From positions 1 through 62,856 of the forward strand of contig NZ_JACZFS010000066.1 of the NCBI RefSeq assembly GCF_014904795.1: a DNA stretch of 62,856 nucleotides, in the 5' to 3' direction. Under the pieces are notes generated by a model. The model saw nothing but the letters and a program-made list of their open reading frames with translations. It ran no database searches and was not told the origin of the DNA. Below, one piece after another: positions 37,416 through 46,295 of the stretch; within the stretch, counting starts at the first letter, position 1, and each line of letters starts with the position of its first letter. The translations under genes were made by a program, and so were the position numbers. Source of the stretch: Nisaea nitritireducens (lineage in GTDB: Bacteria; Pseudomonadota; Alphaproteobacteria; Thalassobaculales; Thalassobaculaceae).

Positions 37416-39511
37416 TCGGCGCGGCAGTAGGGCTCGATTTCTCGCCGATGGTCCCCTGGTGGGTGATCGGTACGCTGGCGGCGGTTGGCTTCGCGCTGGT
37501 GATCTATACGGCATCAATGCGCGGGCGCGGTGCAGTCTGGCGCAGTCTGGCGCTTCTGGTGCTGCTGACCGCGCTCGCCAATCCCTATCTGATCGCCGAG
37601 GACCGGGACCCGCGCGACGATGTCGCCGTTCTGCTGCTGGACGAAAGCACCAGCCAGTCCATCGACGGCAGGGCGGAACGGGCGGCTGAAATCACCGAAG
37701 AGCTGAAGCGGCAGCTCGGCGGCCTCGACGATCTTGAGCTGCGTACTGTCGCCGTCGGCGGCGGTAGTGGCCGGGCGGCGAGCGGCAGGGATGGGACAAG
37801 GCTTTTCACCGCCCTGCGCGACGTGCTCGACGATGTGCCGCAAGGCCGGCTTGCCGGTGTCATCGCGGTGACGGACGGTCAAAGCCATGACCGGGTGGAG
37901 GAGCTTGGTGGACGGGAGCTTGGCGCGCCGCTGCATGTCATTCTGACCGGCCGCAAGGGTGAGCGGGACAGGCGCCTCGTCATCGAGCATGTGCCCTCCT
38001 TCGGCGTGGTCGGGCGGACGGTGACCGCCAAGATCAGGATCGAGGATGCGGACGAGACGGCGGCGGTTCCTTTCAGCATGTCGATCGACGGCGTGCCCCG
38101 GCCGGACGCGGTGATCCGCGCCAACCAGGTGGTGGAGATCGAGATTCCCATCGACCATGGCGGCGAGACCATCATCGAGATGATGGCCGGGCCGGGACCG
38201 GACGAGCTGACGGAGAAGAACAACCGCGCGGTGCTGGCCATCAATGGCGTGCGCGACCGGTTGCGGGTGTTGCTGGTCTCCGGCGCCCCCCATGCGGGCG
38301 AACGCACCTGGCGCGATCTGCTGAAGGCGGACCCGTCCGTCGATCTGGTGCATTTCACCATTCTGCGTCCGCCGGAAAAGCAGGACGGCACGCCGGTGCG
38401 CGAGTTGTCCCTGATCGCCTTTCCGGTGCGGGAGTTGTTCGAGCTGAAGCTGGACGAGTTCGATCTGATCATCTTCGACCAGTATCAGCGCCGGGGCGTG
38501 TTGCCGCGCAGCTATCTGCGCAATATCGTCGAGTTCGTGCGCAATGGCGGTGCCTTCCTGGAAGCCAGCGGCCCGCCCTTCGCCTCCCGCCTGTCGCTGG
38601 CCAACACGCCGCTCGGCGAAGTGCTGCCGGCCATGCCGACCGGCGATATTGTCGAGCAACCTTTCCGTCCCGCCACGACGCCCGACGGCCACCGTCATCC
38701 TGTGACGGCGGACCTGCCGGGCGGGTCGGTGCTGGATGCGGACGGGGCCGAGACTGTCGCACCGACATGGGGCCGCTGGTTCCGGCAGATCGAGGCGGAT
38801 GTGTTGCGCGGTGTCGTGCTGATGGAAGGGGCGGAAGGCCGCCCCCTGCTGATCCTTGACCGGTTCGGCGAAGGCCGCGTCGCCCATCTTCTGACCGATC
38901 AGATGTGGCTCTGGACCCGCGGTTTCGACGGCGGCGGCCCGCAGGCCGAAATCCTCCGGCGCACCGCCCATTGGCTGATGCGCGAGCCCGATCTGGAAGA
39001 GAACGATCTGCGCGTCCGGGTAAAAGGCGACCGGATCGACGTCACCCGCCGGTCGCTCGACGGCGAGCTGCCGGACGTCACCATGACCCTGCCGGATGGC
39101 ACCCAGCTGACCCTGCCACTGAGCCGTACCGGCCCCGGCCGGGGCCAGGCCAGCTTCACCACGGACCAGGTCGGCCTGCATGCCTTCACCGACGGCACGC
39201 TCAGCAAACTCGCCGCCGTCGGCGCCCTCAACCCGGTCGAATTCTCCGACGTCCGAACCACCGATGAATGGCTTGGCCCGCTGGCGCAACAGACCGGCGG
39301 CTCGGTCACCTGGGGCGCCGAGGAAGACTCCCCATCCCTCCGCCGCGTCCGCGCCGGCCGTGCCACATCAGGCCGCGACTGGGCCGGGCTCGTGCGGAAC
39401 GAGGATTACATCGTGACCGGCGTCCAGACCGTCCCTCTGCTGCCGGGCGTGCTTGTGCTGCTGCTGGTGATCGGCGGGATCATCATGGCGTGGAGACGCG
39501 AGGCGGGGTGA
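37412..39511 (+). CDS. VWA/glutamine-amidotransferase-like membrane protein of the MoxR operon
   Basis: 699 residues. Two N-terminal helices (about 15-35, 44-60), then a VWA-like domain whose MIDAS motif is LLLDESTSQS, then an Ig-like insert, a class-I-GATase-like fold (FDLIIFDQYQRRGVLP…FVRNGGAFLEASGPP) lacking an evident catalytic Cys, and a C-terminal helix (LLPGVLVLLLVIGGIIMAW). Fourth and last gene of the operon, coupled by an ATGA overlap. The large domains probably face the periplasm. The 591-residue open frame antisense to it is a shadow. Confidence 0.88.
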   Translation: MIGAAVGLDFSPMVPWWVIGTLAAVGFALVIYTASMRGRGAVWRSLALLVLLTALANPYLIAEDRDPRDDVAVLLLDESTSQSIDGRAERAAEITEELKRQLGGLDDLELRTVAVGGGSGRAASGRDGTRLFTALRDVLDDVPQGRLAGVIAVTDGQSHDRVEELGGRELGAPLHVILTGRKGERDRRLVIEHVPSFGVVGRTVTAKIRIEDADETAAVPFSMSIDGVPRPDAVIRANQVVEIEIPIDHGGETIIEMMAGPGPDELTEKNNRAVLAINGVRDRLRVLLVSGAPHAGERTWRDLLKADPSVDLVHFTILRPPEKQDGTPVRELSLIAFPVRELFELKLDEFDLIIFDQYQRRGVLPRSYLRNIVEFVRNGGAFLEASGPPFASRLSLANTPLGEVLPAMPTGDIVEQPFRPATTPDGHRHPVTADLPGGSVLDADGAETVAPTWGRWFRQIEADVLRGVVLMEGAEGRPLLILDRFGEGRVAHLLTDQMWLWTRGFDGGGPQAEILRRTAHWLMREPDLEENDLRVRVKGDRIDVTRRSLDGELPDVTMTLPDGTQLTLPLSRTGPGRGQASFTTDQVGLHAFTDGTLSKLAAVGALNPVEFSDVRTTDEWLGPLAQQTGGSVTWGAEEDSPSLRRVRAGRATSGRDWAGLVRNEDYIVTGVQTVPLLPGVLVLLLVIGGIIMAWRREAG

Positions 39512-39734
39512 GGAAACAGGACGAAAGTCCCTCTCCCTGAAGTCGTCATCCCGGCCAGAGAGCCGGGACCTAGGTGATCGTAGGAATGAATTTGTCTTCC
39601 CTGGGTCCCTGCGTGCGCAGGGATGACGGTTATGCGAGGGCGGGGAATGCGGGCGTTGGAAGAAGTGCTGATGCCGCTGGATGTTTTCCGAATTCAAGGC
39701 TGCATACACTCAGCTCTTGATACTCAGGACCGCA
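39512..39734. other. Spacer between the MoxR operon and cytochrome b561 gene (convergent)
   Basis: Apart from the repeat at 39545-39627 nothing gene-like is seen. The rest is unremarkable sequence between two gene ends. Confidence 0.4.
39545..39627. repeat. Dispersed palindromic intergenic repeat (copy 5)
   Basis: GTCATCCCGGC…GCCGGGACC at the left and GGGTCCCTGCG-TG-CGCAGGGATGAC at the right, 83 bases in all. It combines a CCGGC-type left hairpin with a CCTGCG-type right hairpin, so the two half-types are exchangeable. It lies between two convergent genes. Confidence 0.8.
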
Positions 39735-40289
39735 TCACCCAAACAAACTCATCCGCCGCATCACCCCGTCTCGTTTGATCAGCCAGTGCCGGAGCGCGCC
39801 GGCAATATGCAGGCCGAGCAGCAGCATGACGGCCATAGCTGTCAACCCGTGCAGGGTGAAGAGTATCTCCGACAGGGCCTTGTCCTTGCCGATCAGGCCG
39901 GGAAGTGTCCAGTTGAAGAATTCGACGGGAAAGCCGCCGGCCGCTGTGGCGAGCCAGCCGAAGACCGGCAGCGCGATCAGCGCAAGATAGAGCAGGTGCT
40001 GCACGGCTGTTGAGAGAATCCGCTCCTGCGGTGTCAGGCTTTCCAGCTTCGGCGGAGCGCCGAGACGCAAACGCAGGACGACGCGGAGAAGCATCAGACC
40101 CAGTACGAGAACGCCGGCGGTCTTGTGATATTTATAGAGTGCATTTGTGACCGCCCCGCCGAAGGTGTCCTGCAATCCGCTGAAACCGAAGGCGAAGAAG
40201 AGGATGCCGGCGGCAAGTGCCAGCGCGACCAGGCCGGCGATCCCCCAATGGAGCACTCTCTGGGGGAGGGAGTAGCGATCTTCCTGCAT
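39735..40289 (-). CDS. Cytochrome b561
   Basis: 184 residues, four membrane helices. Haem-ligand His candidates are in RVLHWGIAGLV (helix 1), YHKTAGVLVLGLMLLR (helix 2), TLHGLTAMAV and GLHIAGALRHW (helices 3-4), the di-haem b561 layout. It would carry electrons between quinol and periplasmic acceptors. The ATG at 40289 follows AAGGAG at 7 bases; the open frame continues to 40475 without protein character. Stands alone. Confidence 0.88.
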   Translation of the reverse strand: MQEDRYSLPQRVLHWGIAGLVALALAAGILFFAFGFSGLQDTFGGAVTNALYKYHKTAGVLVLGLMLLRVVLRLRLGAPPKLESLTPQERILSTAVQHLLYLALIALPVFGWLATAAGGFPVEFFNWTLPGLIGKDKALSEILFTLHGLTAMAVMLLLGLHIAGALRHWLIKRDGVMRRMSLFG

Positions 40290-40414
40290 GAGGCGCTCCT
40301 TGCTGGGTCGAGGCGTACCGCAATCAAAACGGGCGCGGCGCTCGTCGTCCTGGCTGTCTTCACTGGTCCTGATCTCATAGGTGATGCCCTTGAAAATCAA
40401 GGAAATTGAAGGCG

Positions 40415-40435
40415 GGCGGCATTCAAAAAGCCGCC
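40415..40435. other. Small hairpin in the spacer before asnB
   Basis: GGCGGC…GCCGCC with a nine-base A-rich loop, in the 273-base gap between the divergent cytochrome b561 and asparagine synthase genes. No U-run follows; role unclear. The rest of the gap shows only the AAGGAG ribosome site before 40563. Confidence 0.3.
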
Positions 40436-40562
40436 ATCCCCGTTGTAGCCACGGACTTGAGAACGCCTCTTCCATCCTCGGCGCACTGCTCTAAGCTTGT
40501 TGGCAGCGTGACGCGCCGCGTCTGCCGCACGCGTACGAGCCCGAAGAGAAGGAGCAATTCCC

Positions 40563-42086
40563 ATGTGTGGTTTCGTCTGTCTCTGGAATGCCGGAGACGA
40601 ATCCCTCGCCAACCGAATGATCGCCAAGATCGCGCACCGGGGGCCGGACGCCGTCGAGGTGGCGCGCCTGCCCGGGACGCAAACCGTGATGGCGCATTGC
40701 CGGCTATCGATCATCGGACCTGAGGACGGACGGCAGCCGATCCACCAGACGGACGATCTGCTGGTGGCGAACGGTGAGATCTACAATCATCAGGACCTGC
40801 GCGCGATCCTTGGCGAGAGCGCCTTCCTGACGGCGAGCGACAGCGAGACCATCCTGCATCTTTTCCGCTCCGGCGAGGCGCGCTGGATCAGCCGGCTGGA
40901 CGGCATGTTCGCCTTCGTGCTGGCAACCCGTGACCGGATCATCGCGGCGCGCGATCCGCTCGGCATCAAGCCGCTCTATGTCGCCCGTCTGGGTGACGGC
41001 TATGCCTTTGCGTCCGAGCTGAAGGCCTTCGATGGCGTCGAAGTCGAGAATATCGAGGCGATCCCGCCGGGCACGCTCTATGACAGCCAGGATGGCTGGC
41101 GGCAATGGTACCGCACGCCGCAGGGCGCGGCGGAGGCGGAGCCGGATCTCGATGTCGGCCGGACAGCGCGGGAGCTTCGGCTGGTGCTGGAGGAAGCGGT
41201 CGCCAAATGGATGGTCGCGGATGTCGAGGTCGGCTCCTTCCTCTCCGGCGGGTTGGACAGCTCGATTATCGCCGCCATCGGCCAGAAGGTTCGGCGCGAT
41301 GCCGGCAAGGGACCGTTGAAGACCTTCTCCGTCGGCACGGCGGGCTCGCCCGATCTGCTGGCGGCCCGAGCCGTCGCGGATCATATAGGCTCCGATCACC
41401 GGGAATATGTTTTCACGGCCGAGGATGTGGCGGAAGCCTTGCCGCACGTGATCTATCATCTGGAAAGCGCTGACGTGGATCTGGTGCGTAGCGCCATTCC
41501 GACCCTGTTCGCCGCCCGGCTGGCCCGGCGCGACGTGAAAGCGGTGCTGACCGGCGAGGGGGCTGACGAGTTGTTTGCCGGCTATACCTATCACCATGCC
41601 TATGTCGACCAACCCCGGGCGCTGGCGGACGAGCTGACGCGGACGCTCGGTACGATGCATAATATCAATCTGCAGCGGGTCGACCGGGCAACCATGGCCG
41701 AAAGCCTCGAGGCCCGTACGCCGTTTCTCGACCGGGATCTGATCGATTTCGCACAATCCATCCCGGCGGCCCTGAAGCTTTGCCGGACCGACCCGGCTGC
41801 TCTTGAGTCGACCGGTGCCACCACGGAGAAATGGATCCTGCGCAAGAGTTGCGACGATCTGCTGCCGGCGGATCTTGTCTGGCGCAAGAAGGCGCAGTTC
41901 GACGAAGGCTCAGGCACGGTCGCTGCCCTCGATGGAGCGCTGCGCGGCTTGATCGGCAAGAAGGGCGCCGTCACCCGGGCGGAGGAGGGATTGCTTTACG
42001 AGAAGATCCTGCGCGGCCAGTTCGAGAACCCGGACCGGATCATCGAGAACGCCGGAACCTGGTCGGCAGACCGGGTTGCCGTATGA
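40563..42086 (+). CDS. asnB: Asparagine synthase (glutamine-hydrolysing), AsnB type
   Basis: 507 residues. Cys2 nucleophile after Met (MCGFVCLW), HRGPDA, GEIYNH glutaminase motifs, then the PP-loop SFLSGGLDSSIIA and LTGEGADELFAGYTYH of the synthetase domain. It makes Asn from Asp with Gln as ammonia donor. AAGGAG precedes the ATG. Slightly shorter than E. coli AsnB but with all motifs. The stop overlaps the next gene by 4 bases, so the unknown downstream protein is translationally coupled to it. Confidence 0.93.
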   Translation: MCGFVCLWNAGDESLANRMIAKIAHRGPDAVEVARLPGTQTVMAHCRLSIIGPEDGRQPIHQTDDLLVANGEIYNHQDLRAILGESAFLTASDSETILHLFRSGEARWISRLDGMFAFVLATRDRIIAARDPLGIKPLYVARLGDGYAFASELKAFDGVEVENIEAIPPGTLYDSQDGWRQWYRTPQGAAEAEPDLDVGRTARELRLVLEEAVAKWMVADVEVGSFLSGGLDSSIIAAIGQKVRRDAGKGPLKTFSVGTAGSPDLLAARAVADHIGSDHREYVFTAEDVAEALPHVIYHLESADVDLVRSAIPTLFAARLARRDVKAVLTGEGADELFAGYTYHHAYVDQPRALADELTRTLGTMHNINLQRVDRATMAESLEARTPFLDRDLIDFAQSIPAALKLCRTDPAALESTGATTEKWILRKSCDDLLPADLVWRKKAQFDEGSGTVAALDGALRGLIGKKGAVTRAEEGLLYEKILRGQFENPDRIIENAGTWSADRVAV

Positions 42087-42856
42087 TTTCTGCCGGACCG
42101 ACATTCAGATGCCCTGGCCTGATCGCCGCGATCGGTCTGTTCCTGTTCATGGCCGCGTCGATCCAGCAGCCCCCCTCCTCTGAGCCTTCTGAAGACGCGA
42201 GCGAAATCGCGATTTCCCGCTTGCGGGAGGCTCTGACATTTCTCGCGCTGCCTCCGCGCGAGAAGATTCCACACCGGGAGGAAAACCCGGTTCCGACATG
42301 GCTGCCTGAGCGCGGATGGCGTGGCCTCTATGCGGATTATGGGATCACGCCGGCGTTTCTTGAGACCGTTACCGGAGAGGCGGTGTTCCTAACCGGCCCG
42401 CATGGCGCGGCAATGGACTTCAAGAGCACGCGGGACTTTGGCCGTTACAACCCAGACTTCCTGCGCCGCCTGATCGCGCTTGCCGAAACGTTGAGCGGCA
42501 ACAGCACGGCCCGGGCGCTGGCTCGGGATTTCTATGCTGCGCGCCTCACGGACATGGCCGCAGCCTATGGTGAAGCCAAGGCCATCGTCGATGCGCCGGA
42601 GAATGCGCAGACGATCCGCGAGGTGATCGCCGAATACGAATACCGGATAGAGGCGGGCACGCTTGAGCCGGGCGGGTTCGGCAATTTTCCCTATGATGTG
42701 CAGTTTGAGCTGCTGCACACCGCCGGTGAAACGGATGCCGATTTTTATGAGTTGGTCACCGCTATCGGTTTCTGGATCCGCCGCCGCATGGACGGCAGCG
42801 AGCCGTTGTTCCATGAGCTGATGCAGAAATCCTTCGAGATCGTTTCCGTGGATTGA
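42083..42856 (+). CDS. Unrecognised membrane-anchored or exported protein coupled to asnB
   Basis: 257 residues from an ATG overlapping the asnB stop (ATGA). One N-terminal hydrophobic segment (about 10-26, CPGLIAAIGLFLFMAASI) suggests a signal anchor; the remainder is soluble and largely helical, with a Trp/Tyr-rich motif (PTWLPERGWRGLYADYGITPAF) and conserved-looking YEYRIEAGTLEPGGFGNFPYD. No known family recognised. The coupling implies co-production with AsnB, but no functional link can be read from the sequence. Confidence 0.7.
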   Translation: MISAGPTFRCPGLIAAIGLFLFMAASIQQPPSSEPSEDASEIAISRLREALTFLALPPREKIPHREENPVPTWLPERGWRGLYADYGITPAFLETVTGEAVFLTGPHGAAMDFKSTRDFGRYNPDFLRRLIALAETLSGNSTARALARDFYAARLTDMAAAYGEAKAIVDAPENAQTIREVIAEYEYRIEAGTLEPGGFGNFPYDVQFELLHTAGETDADFYELVTAIGFWIRRRMDGSEPLFHELMQKSFEIVSVD

Positions 42857-42872
42857 TGCGGACTGTTACCGC

Positions 42873-43637
42873 TCAGGTCGCGTAGTTCGAGCCTTCCTCG
42901 TCGAGGATCGCCTTCAGCTCGTCGAGATGCTGCTGTGCCTGTCCCGGATAATCATCCAGCTCCTGCGCGGTTTTCTCGGCGATCTCGTCCGGGATCACCC
43001 GCAGTTCCATGCCGGTCTGCAGGGCACGGATATAGGTCTCCGCCGCGCGCTCGAAATAATACAGCCGGTTGAAGGTATCCCCGACGCTGTCGCCGATCAC
43101 CAGAATACCGTGATTGCCCATCACCATGACCTTGACCTTCGGGTCGGTCAGCATGCTGGCGCAGCGCTCGCCCTCTTCCTCGAAAGCCAGCCCGCCATAC
43201 TCGTTGTCGATCACCATGCGGTTGTAGAAGGTGGCGCAATTCTGGTCGATCGGCGGCAGGCGGCTGTCCTTCAGGCTGGCCAGCACGGTGGCGTGGATCG
43301 AGTGCACATGCATGACGCAGCGGGCGTGCGGACAGTGCCGATGGACCGAGCCGTGCAGGCCCCATGCGGTCGGGTCCGGTGCGCCGGGACGGCTCAGCAC
43401 GTCGGGATCGTTCGCATCCAGCTCCAGCAGGTCCGAGGCCTTGATGCGGGAGAAATGCATCTGGTTCGGGTTCATCAAGAACTGCGTGCCGTCGTCGTTT
43501 GTCGCCAGAGAGAAATGGTTCGCCACCGCCTCGTGCATGTCGAGCCGCGCGGTCCAGCGGAAAGCGGCGGCAAGATCCACGCGCTCCGGCCAGTAGCCGA
43601 GATTGCTTTTCGGGGTGAGGGCGACGGGCGAGGACAT
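42873..43637 (-). CDS. Class II aldolase/adducin family protein
   Basis: 254 residues. The N-terminal WTARLDMHEAVANHFSLA and FLMNPNQMHFSRIKASDLL, zinc ligands in MHVHSIHATVLA and a later GNHGILVIGDSVGDTFNRLYYFERAAETY are typical of the group that includes fuculose-phosphate aldolase relatives. Members cleave or decarboxylate small sugar phosphates or hydroxy acids; the substrate is not evident. Convergent with the asnB pair, no operon partner. Confidence 0.88.
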   Translation of the reverse strand: MSSPVALTPKSNLGYWPERVDLAAAFRWTARLDMHEAVANHFSLATNDDGTQFLMNPNQMHFSRIKASDLLELDANDPDVLSRPGAPDPTAWGLHGSVHRHCPHARCVMHVHSIHATVLASLKDSRLPPIDQNCATFYNRMVIDNEYGGLAFEEEGERCASMLTDPKVKVMVMGNHGILVIGDSVGDTFNRLYYFERAAETYIRALQTGMELRVIPDEIAEKTAQELDDYPGQAQQHLDELKAILDEEGSNYAT

Positions 43638-43755
43638 GGCGGGCTCCGCAAGGTGTGGTCTTGTTCTGGGCGCAGAGTGCCGCGCCGTTGGTGTCTTCGC
43701 TACTGCAAAAAATGAGGATGCTGCGATTAACGTTTCTTATCGAGCTTCCAAAATC

Positions 43756-43839
43756 GTCATCCCGTTGAAAAACGGGACCCAGGGGAAGGCGAGCGCAACC
43801 TTATGATCATCTAGGTCCCGGCTCTCCGGCCGGGATGAC
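43756..43839. repeat. Dispersed palindromic intergenic repeat (copy 6)
   Basis: 84 bases, GTCATCCC…GGGATGAC. Left hairpin CCCGTT-GAAA-AACGGG with a GNRA tetraloop; right hairpin CCCGGC…GCCGGG. 78 of 84 bases match copy 7. It lies in the 240-base spacer between the aldolase and the LysR gene, which holds nothing else recognisable. Confidence 0.85.
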
Positions 43840-43877
43840 GATTAAGGTAAGGGGGGCGAAGAAATGAAAGGGAAAGG

Positions 43878-44780
43878 CTAATCAAACTCGCCGCCGAGGC
43901 CAGCCAGCCACTCCAGCAGGCTACGGGTCGCCTCATCCTCGGCGCGGTCGAAGGCGGTGACGGCATAGAAAGCGCTCGGTGGGGTGAGAGGTGCTTCGGC
44001 TGCAGCCACCAGACGGCCCTCGCTGACATGGCCGCCGGTAATGGTGCGCCAGCCAAGCGCCACACCGCGCCCTGCAAGCGCCGCCTGGGTGGCTTGCACA
44101 TAGTTCGAAAAGCGAAGCTGCACCGGGTGGGTAGGGCGACCGAGACCAAGGGCGGCGAGATAGTCCGTCCAGCCGAGCCAGCGCGGGTCCTTCACATCGA
44201 CATGGATCAGCGGTGCCGTGTGCAAACTCTCCGGTGTCAGTGCGAGCCGCTTGGCCAGATCCGTTGTGCAGACAGGCTCAATCCGTTCCTCCAGCAGCGG
44301 GGTGACTATGCCGTCGGACCAGTTGCCGTCGCCGAACCGGATGGCGATATCGACATCGCCCGCGATCGTTGGCGCGCCGCTTTCCGAGGTGATGACATTC
44401 ACCTGCACGTCCGGATGGTCGCAATAGAAGCTCTCCAGATGCGGCATCAGCCACAGCGTGGCGACACCGACGGAGCAGGTCACCGTGACGCTGGAGCCGC
44501 GTTGCGCCAGATGGCGGCGGATCTCGTCGACGGCGCCGGAAATCCGGCCAAGCCCGTCTTCCGTCGCCCTTAGCAGGATTTCGCCTTCGGCCGTCAGCGA
44601 GGCCGGGCGGGTGTTCCGGTCGATCAGGCGGGCGCCGATATGATCCTCAAGCTGCCGCAACGACTGGCTGACGGCAGGTTGGGAGACGTTGAGCGCGGCG
44701 GCGGCGGCCCGGAGGTTGTCCGTCCGGCAGACAGTCTCGAACACGCCGAAGAGGCGGAGCGGCGGCAGGTGACGTGTCAT
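43878..44780 (-). CDS. LysR-family regulator, GcvA-like
   Basis: 300 residues. DNA-binding N-terminus PPLRLFGVFETVCRTDNLRAAAAALNVSQPAVSQSLRQLEDHIG (parts at residues 5-50), then the effector domain with the GcvA-type VDIAIRFGDGNW. It is divergent from the gamma-butyrobetaine hydroxylase gene, so control of that gene is likely. The inverted repeat at 44783 abuts its start codon and overlaps its ribosome site (AAGGTGAG), which would fit autorepression. Confidence 0.9.
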   Translation of the reverse strand: MTRHLPPLRLFGVFETVCRTDNLRAAAAALNVSQPAVSQSLRQLEDHIGARLIDRNTRPASLTAEGEILLRATEDGLGRISGAVDEIRRHLAQRGSSVTVTCSVGVATLWLMPHLESFYCDHPDVQVNVITSESGAPTIAGDVDIAIRFGDGNWSDGIVTPLLEERIEPVCTTDLAKRLALTPESLHTAPLIHVDVKDPRWLGWTDYLAALGLGRPTHPVQLRFSNYVQATQAALAGRGVALGWRTITGGHVSEGRLVAAAEAPLTPPSAFYAVTAFDRAEDEATRSLLEWLAGLGGEFD

Positions 44781-44782
44781 TT

Positions 44783-44797
44783 AATAAGCTCACCTTA
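44783..44797. promoter_or_regulatory. Candidate LysR operator ATAAG-N5-CTTAT
   Basis: Perfect inverted repeat with the T-N11-A spacing used by LysR proteins, immediately upstream of the LysR start codon in the 186-base divergent region. The rest of the region is AT-rich and includes a looser CAGG…CCTG pair near 44817-44834. Confidence 0.55.
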
Positions 44798-44966
44798 TCG
44801 AATAATCCGATTTTTCAGGCTTTTCACGACCTGAATGTGAGTTCAAGTTTTTCATTGAAAACATACAGTTACTTGGCGAATTCAGGCCATGAACTGGCTC
44901 GATTGCGACATGGGTGATGCATTTTCTCTTATGGCGCGGTTTCAGCGCGGATGAGGAGCATTTGAC

Positions 44967-46094
44967 ATGCAGGCGAGAAAAGAAGGCGGTGTCACCTTGC
45001 GCGACGCGGGACTCGATGTGGCGTTCCCGGATGGAAGTTCGGCCTATTTCAATTACTTCTGGCTGCGGGATAATTGTCAGACGTCTTTCGATGCGATTAC
45101 CCGGGAGCGTAGCTTCGACATTTTCGCCGAGGAAAGCGCGCCGGAGCCGGAAGCGGCAGTGCTGGTGGAGGATGCGCTGGAACTGGTTTGGCGCTGCGGC
45201 CATTGCAGCCGGTATCCGCTCGATTTCCTCACCTCCTATGCGGCCGGTGCGCCACGGCCCGATCCGGCCGATCTGCCACGCCGGGCCTGGCTTGGCGATC
45301 ATTATCCGGACGTGCCCCGGTACGCCCAGCCAGCCCTTGTGGCCGATCCGGCGCTCCGGAAAGCCTGGTTCGAGACGATCCTGACCGAAGGCGTGGCGCT
45401 GATCACGGACATGCCGGACACACCGGACGCTCTGGAAGTAACGGCCGCGCTGGCAGGCTATGTCAGGCCAAGTTTCTTCGGGAACTCGTTCGAGGTGATG
45501 ACCCACATCAACCCGACGAATACCGCATTCACGGCGAGCGCGCTGGAGCTGCACACGGATCTTCCGTCGGAGGAATTCGCGCCGGGCATCCAGTACCTGC
45601 ATTGCGTTGCGAACTCGGTGGAAGGCGGCAACAGCATCTTCGTCGATGCGGTCGCGGTCGCGAATGATTTCCGGGAGCAATATCCGGAGGATTTCAAGCT
45701 GCTGGCGGAGACCGAGATTCCTTATTTTTGCGAGCATGATGCCTTCGACATGCGGGCTCGCCAGCGCGTGATTGAACTCGACACGCATGGTGAGGTTTCA
45801 GGTGTCACCATCAGCCAGCACATGGCGGATATCTTCGATCTGCCGCAGGATTTTCTCGACTTCTATTACCCGGCCTTCCACCGCTTCGGGCGGATGTTGC
45901 AGGACGAGAAATACGTCATGCGGTTCCGGCTCAATGCCGGCGAGTGCATCTGCTTCGACAATCATCGCGTGGTGCATGGCCGGGAGGCCTACACGGCAAC
46001 CAGTGGAGACCGTCACCTGCGCGGCTGCTACACCGACCGGGGCGAGTTGCGCAGCGCCTATCGCGTCCTCTCCGGGGCGGGACGGTTCGCGTAG
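44967..46094 (+). CDS. Gamma-butyrobetaine hydroxylase (2-oxoglutarate-dependent dioxygenase)
   Basis: 375 residues. The N-terminal ~90 residues form a DUF971-type zinc domain (FNYFWLRDNCQTS, and C..C in WRCGHCSRYP); the C-terminal TauD-like domain has the iron facial triad H-x-D in ELHTDLPSEEF and the distal His in FDNHRVVHGREAY. This two-domain layout is that of gamma-butyrobetaine dioxygenase, which makes L-carnitine. A ribosome site is not obvious, but the ATG is the only suitable start. No other carnitine genes adjoin; the divergent LysR is the probable regulator. Confidence 0.9.
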   Translation: MQARKEGGVTLRDAGLDVAFPDGSSAYFNYFWLRDNCQTSFDAITRERSFDIFAEESAPEPEAAVLVEDALELVWRCGHCSRYPLDFLTSYAAGAPRPDPADLPRRAWLGDHYPDVPRYAQPALVADPALRKAWFETILTEGVALITDMPDTPDALEVTAALAGYVRPSFFGNSFEVMTHINPTNTAFTASALELHTDLPSEEFAPGIQYLHCVANSVEGGNSIFVDAVAVANDFREQYPEDFKLLAETEIPYFCEHDAFDMRARQRVIELDTHGEVSGVTISQHMADIFDLPQDFLDFYYPAFHRFGRMLQDEKYVMRFRLNAGECICFDNHRVVHGREAYTATSGDRHLRGCYTDRGELRSAYRVLSGAGRFA

Positions 46095-46122
46095 GGGGAG
46101 CTATTGGCTCTCTCAATTCGTT

Positions 46123-46206
46123 GTCATCCCGTCGAAAGACGGGACTCAGAGGAAGGCGAGCGCAGTCTTATGATCATCTAGGTCCCGGCTCTCCGGCCGG
46201 GATGAC
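46123..46206. repeat. Dispersed palindromic intergenic repeat (copy 7)
   Basis: 84 bases, near-identical to copy 6. Its left hairpin reads CCCGTC-GAAA-GACGGG, so relative to copy 6 a T-A pair has become C-G on both sides of the stem. The right hairpin is unchanged. It lies between the hydroxylase stop and queF. Confidence 0.85.
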
Positions 46207-46295
46207 GATGTAAGGTGTGAGCAGGGTGCTGGCTTCCGGGACGCTCCGGCGGTATGAAACGGCCCGACCGGTACGATTTTACACGGAGCCGCCCG

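Noticed and set aside
37514-39289. 591-codon open frame antisense to the VWA-like gene
   Set aside because: Low-quality His/Gln/Arg-rich product with no domain; the sense gene is coupled to its operon.
46208-46295. preQ1 riboswitch before queF
   Set aside because: No H-type pseudoknot pattern or A-rich tail could be made out in the 88-base leader.
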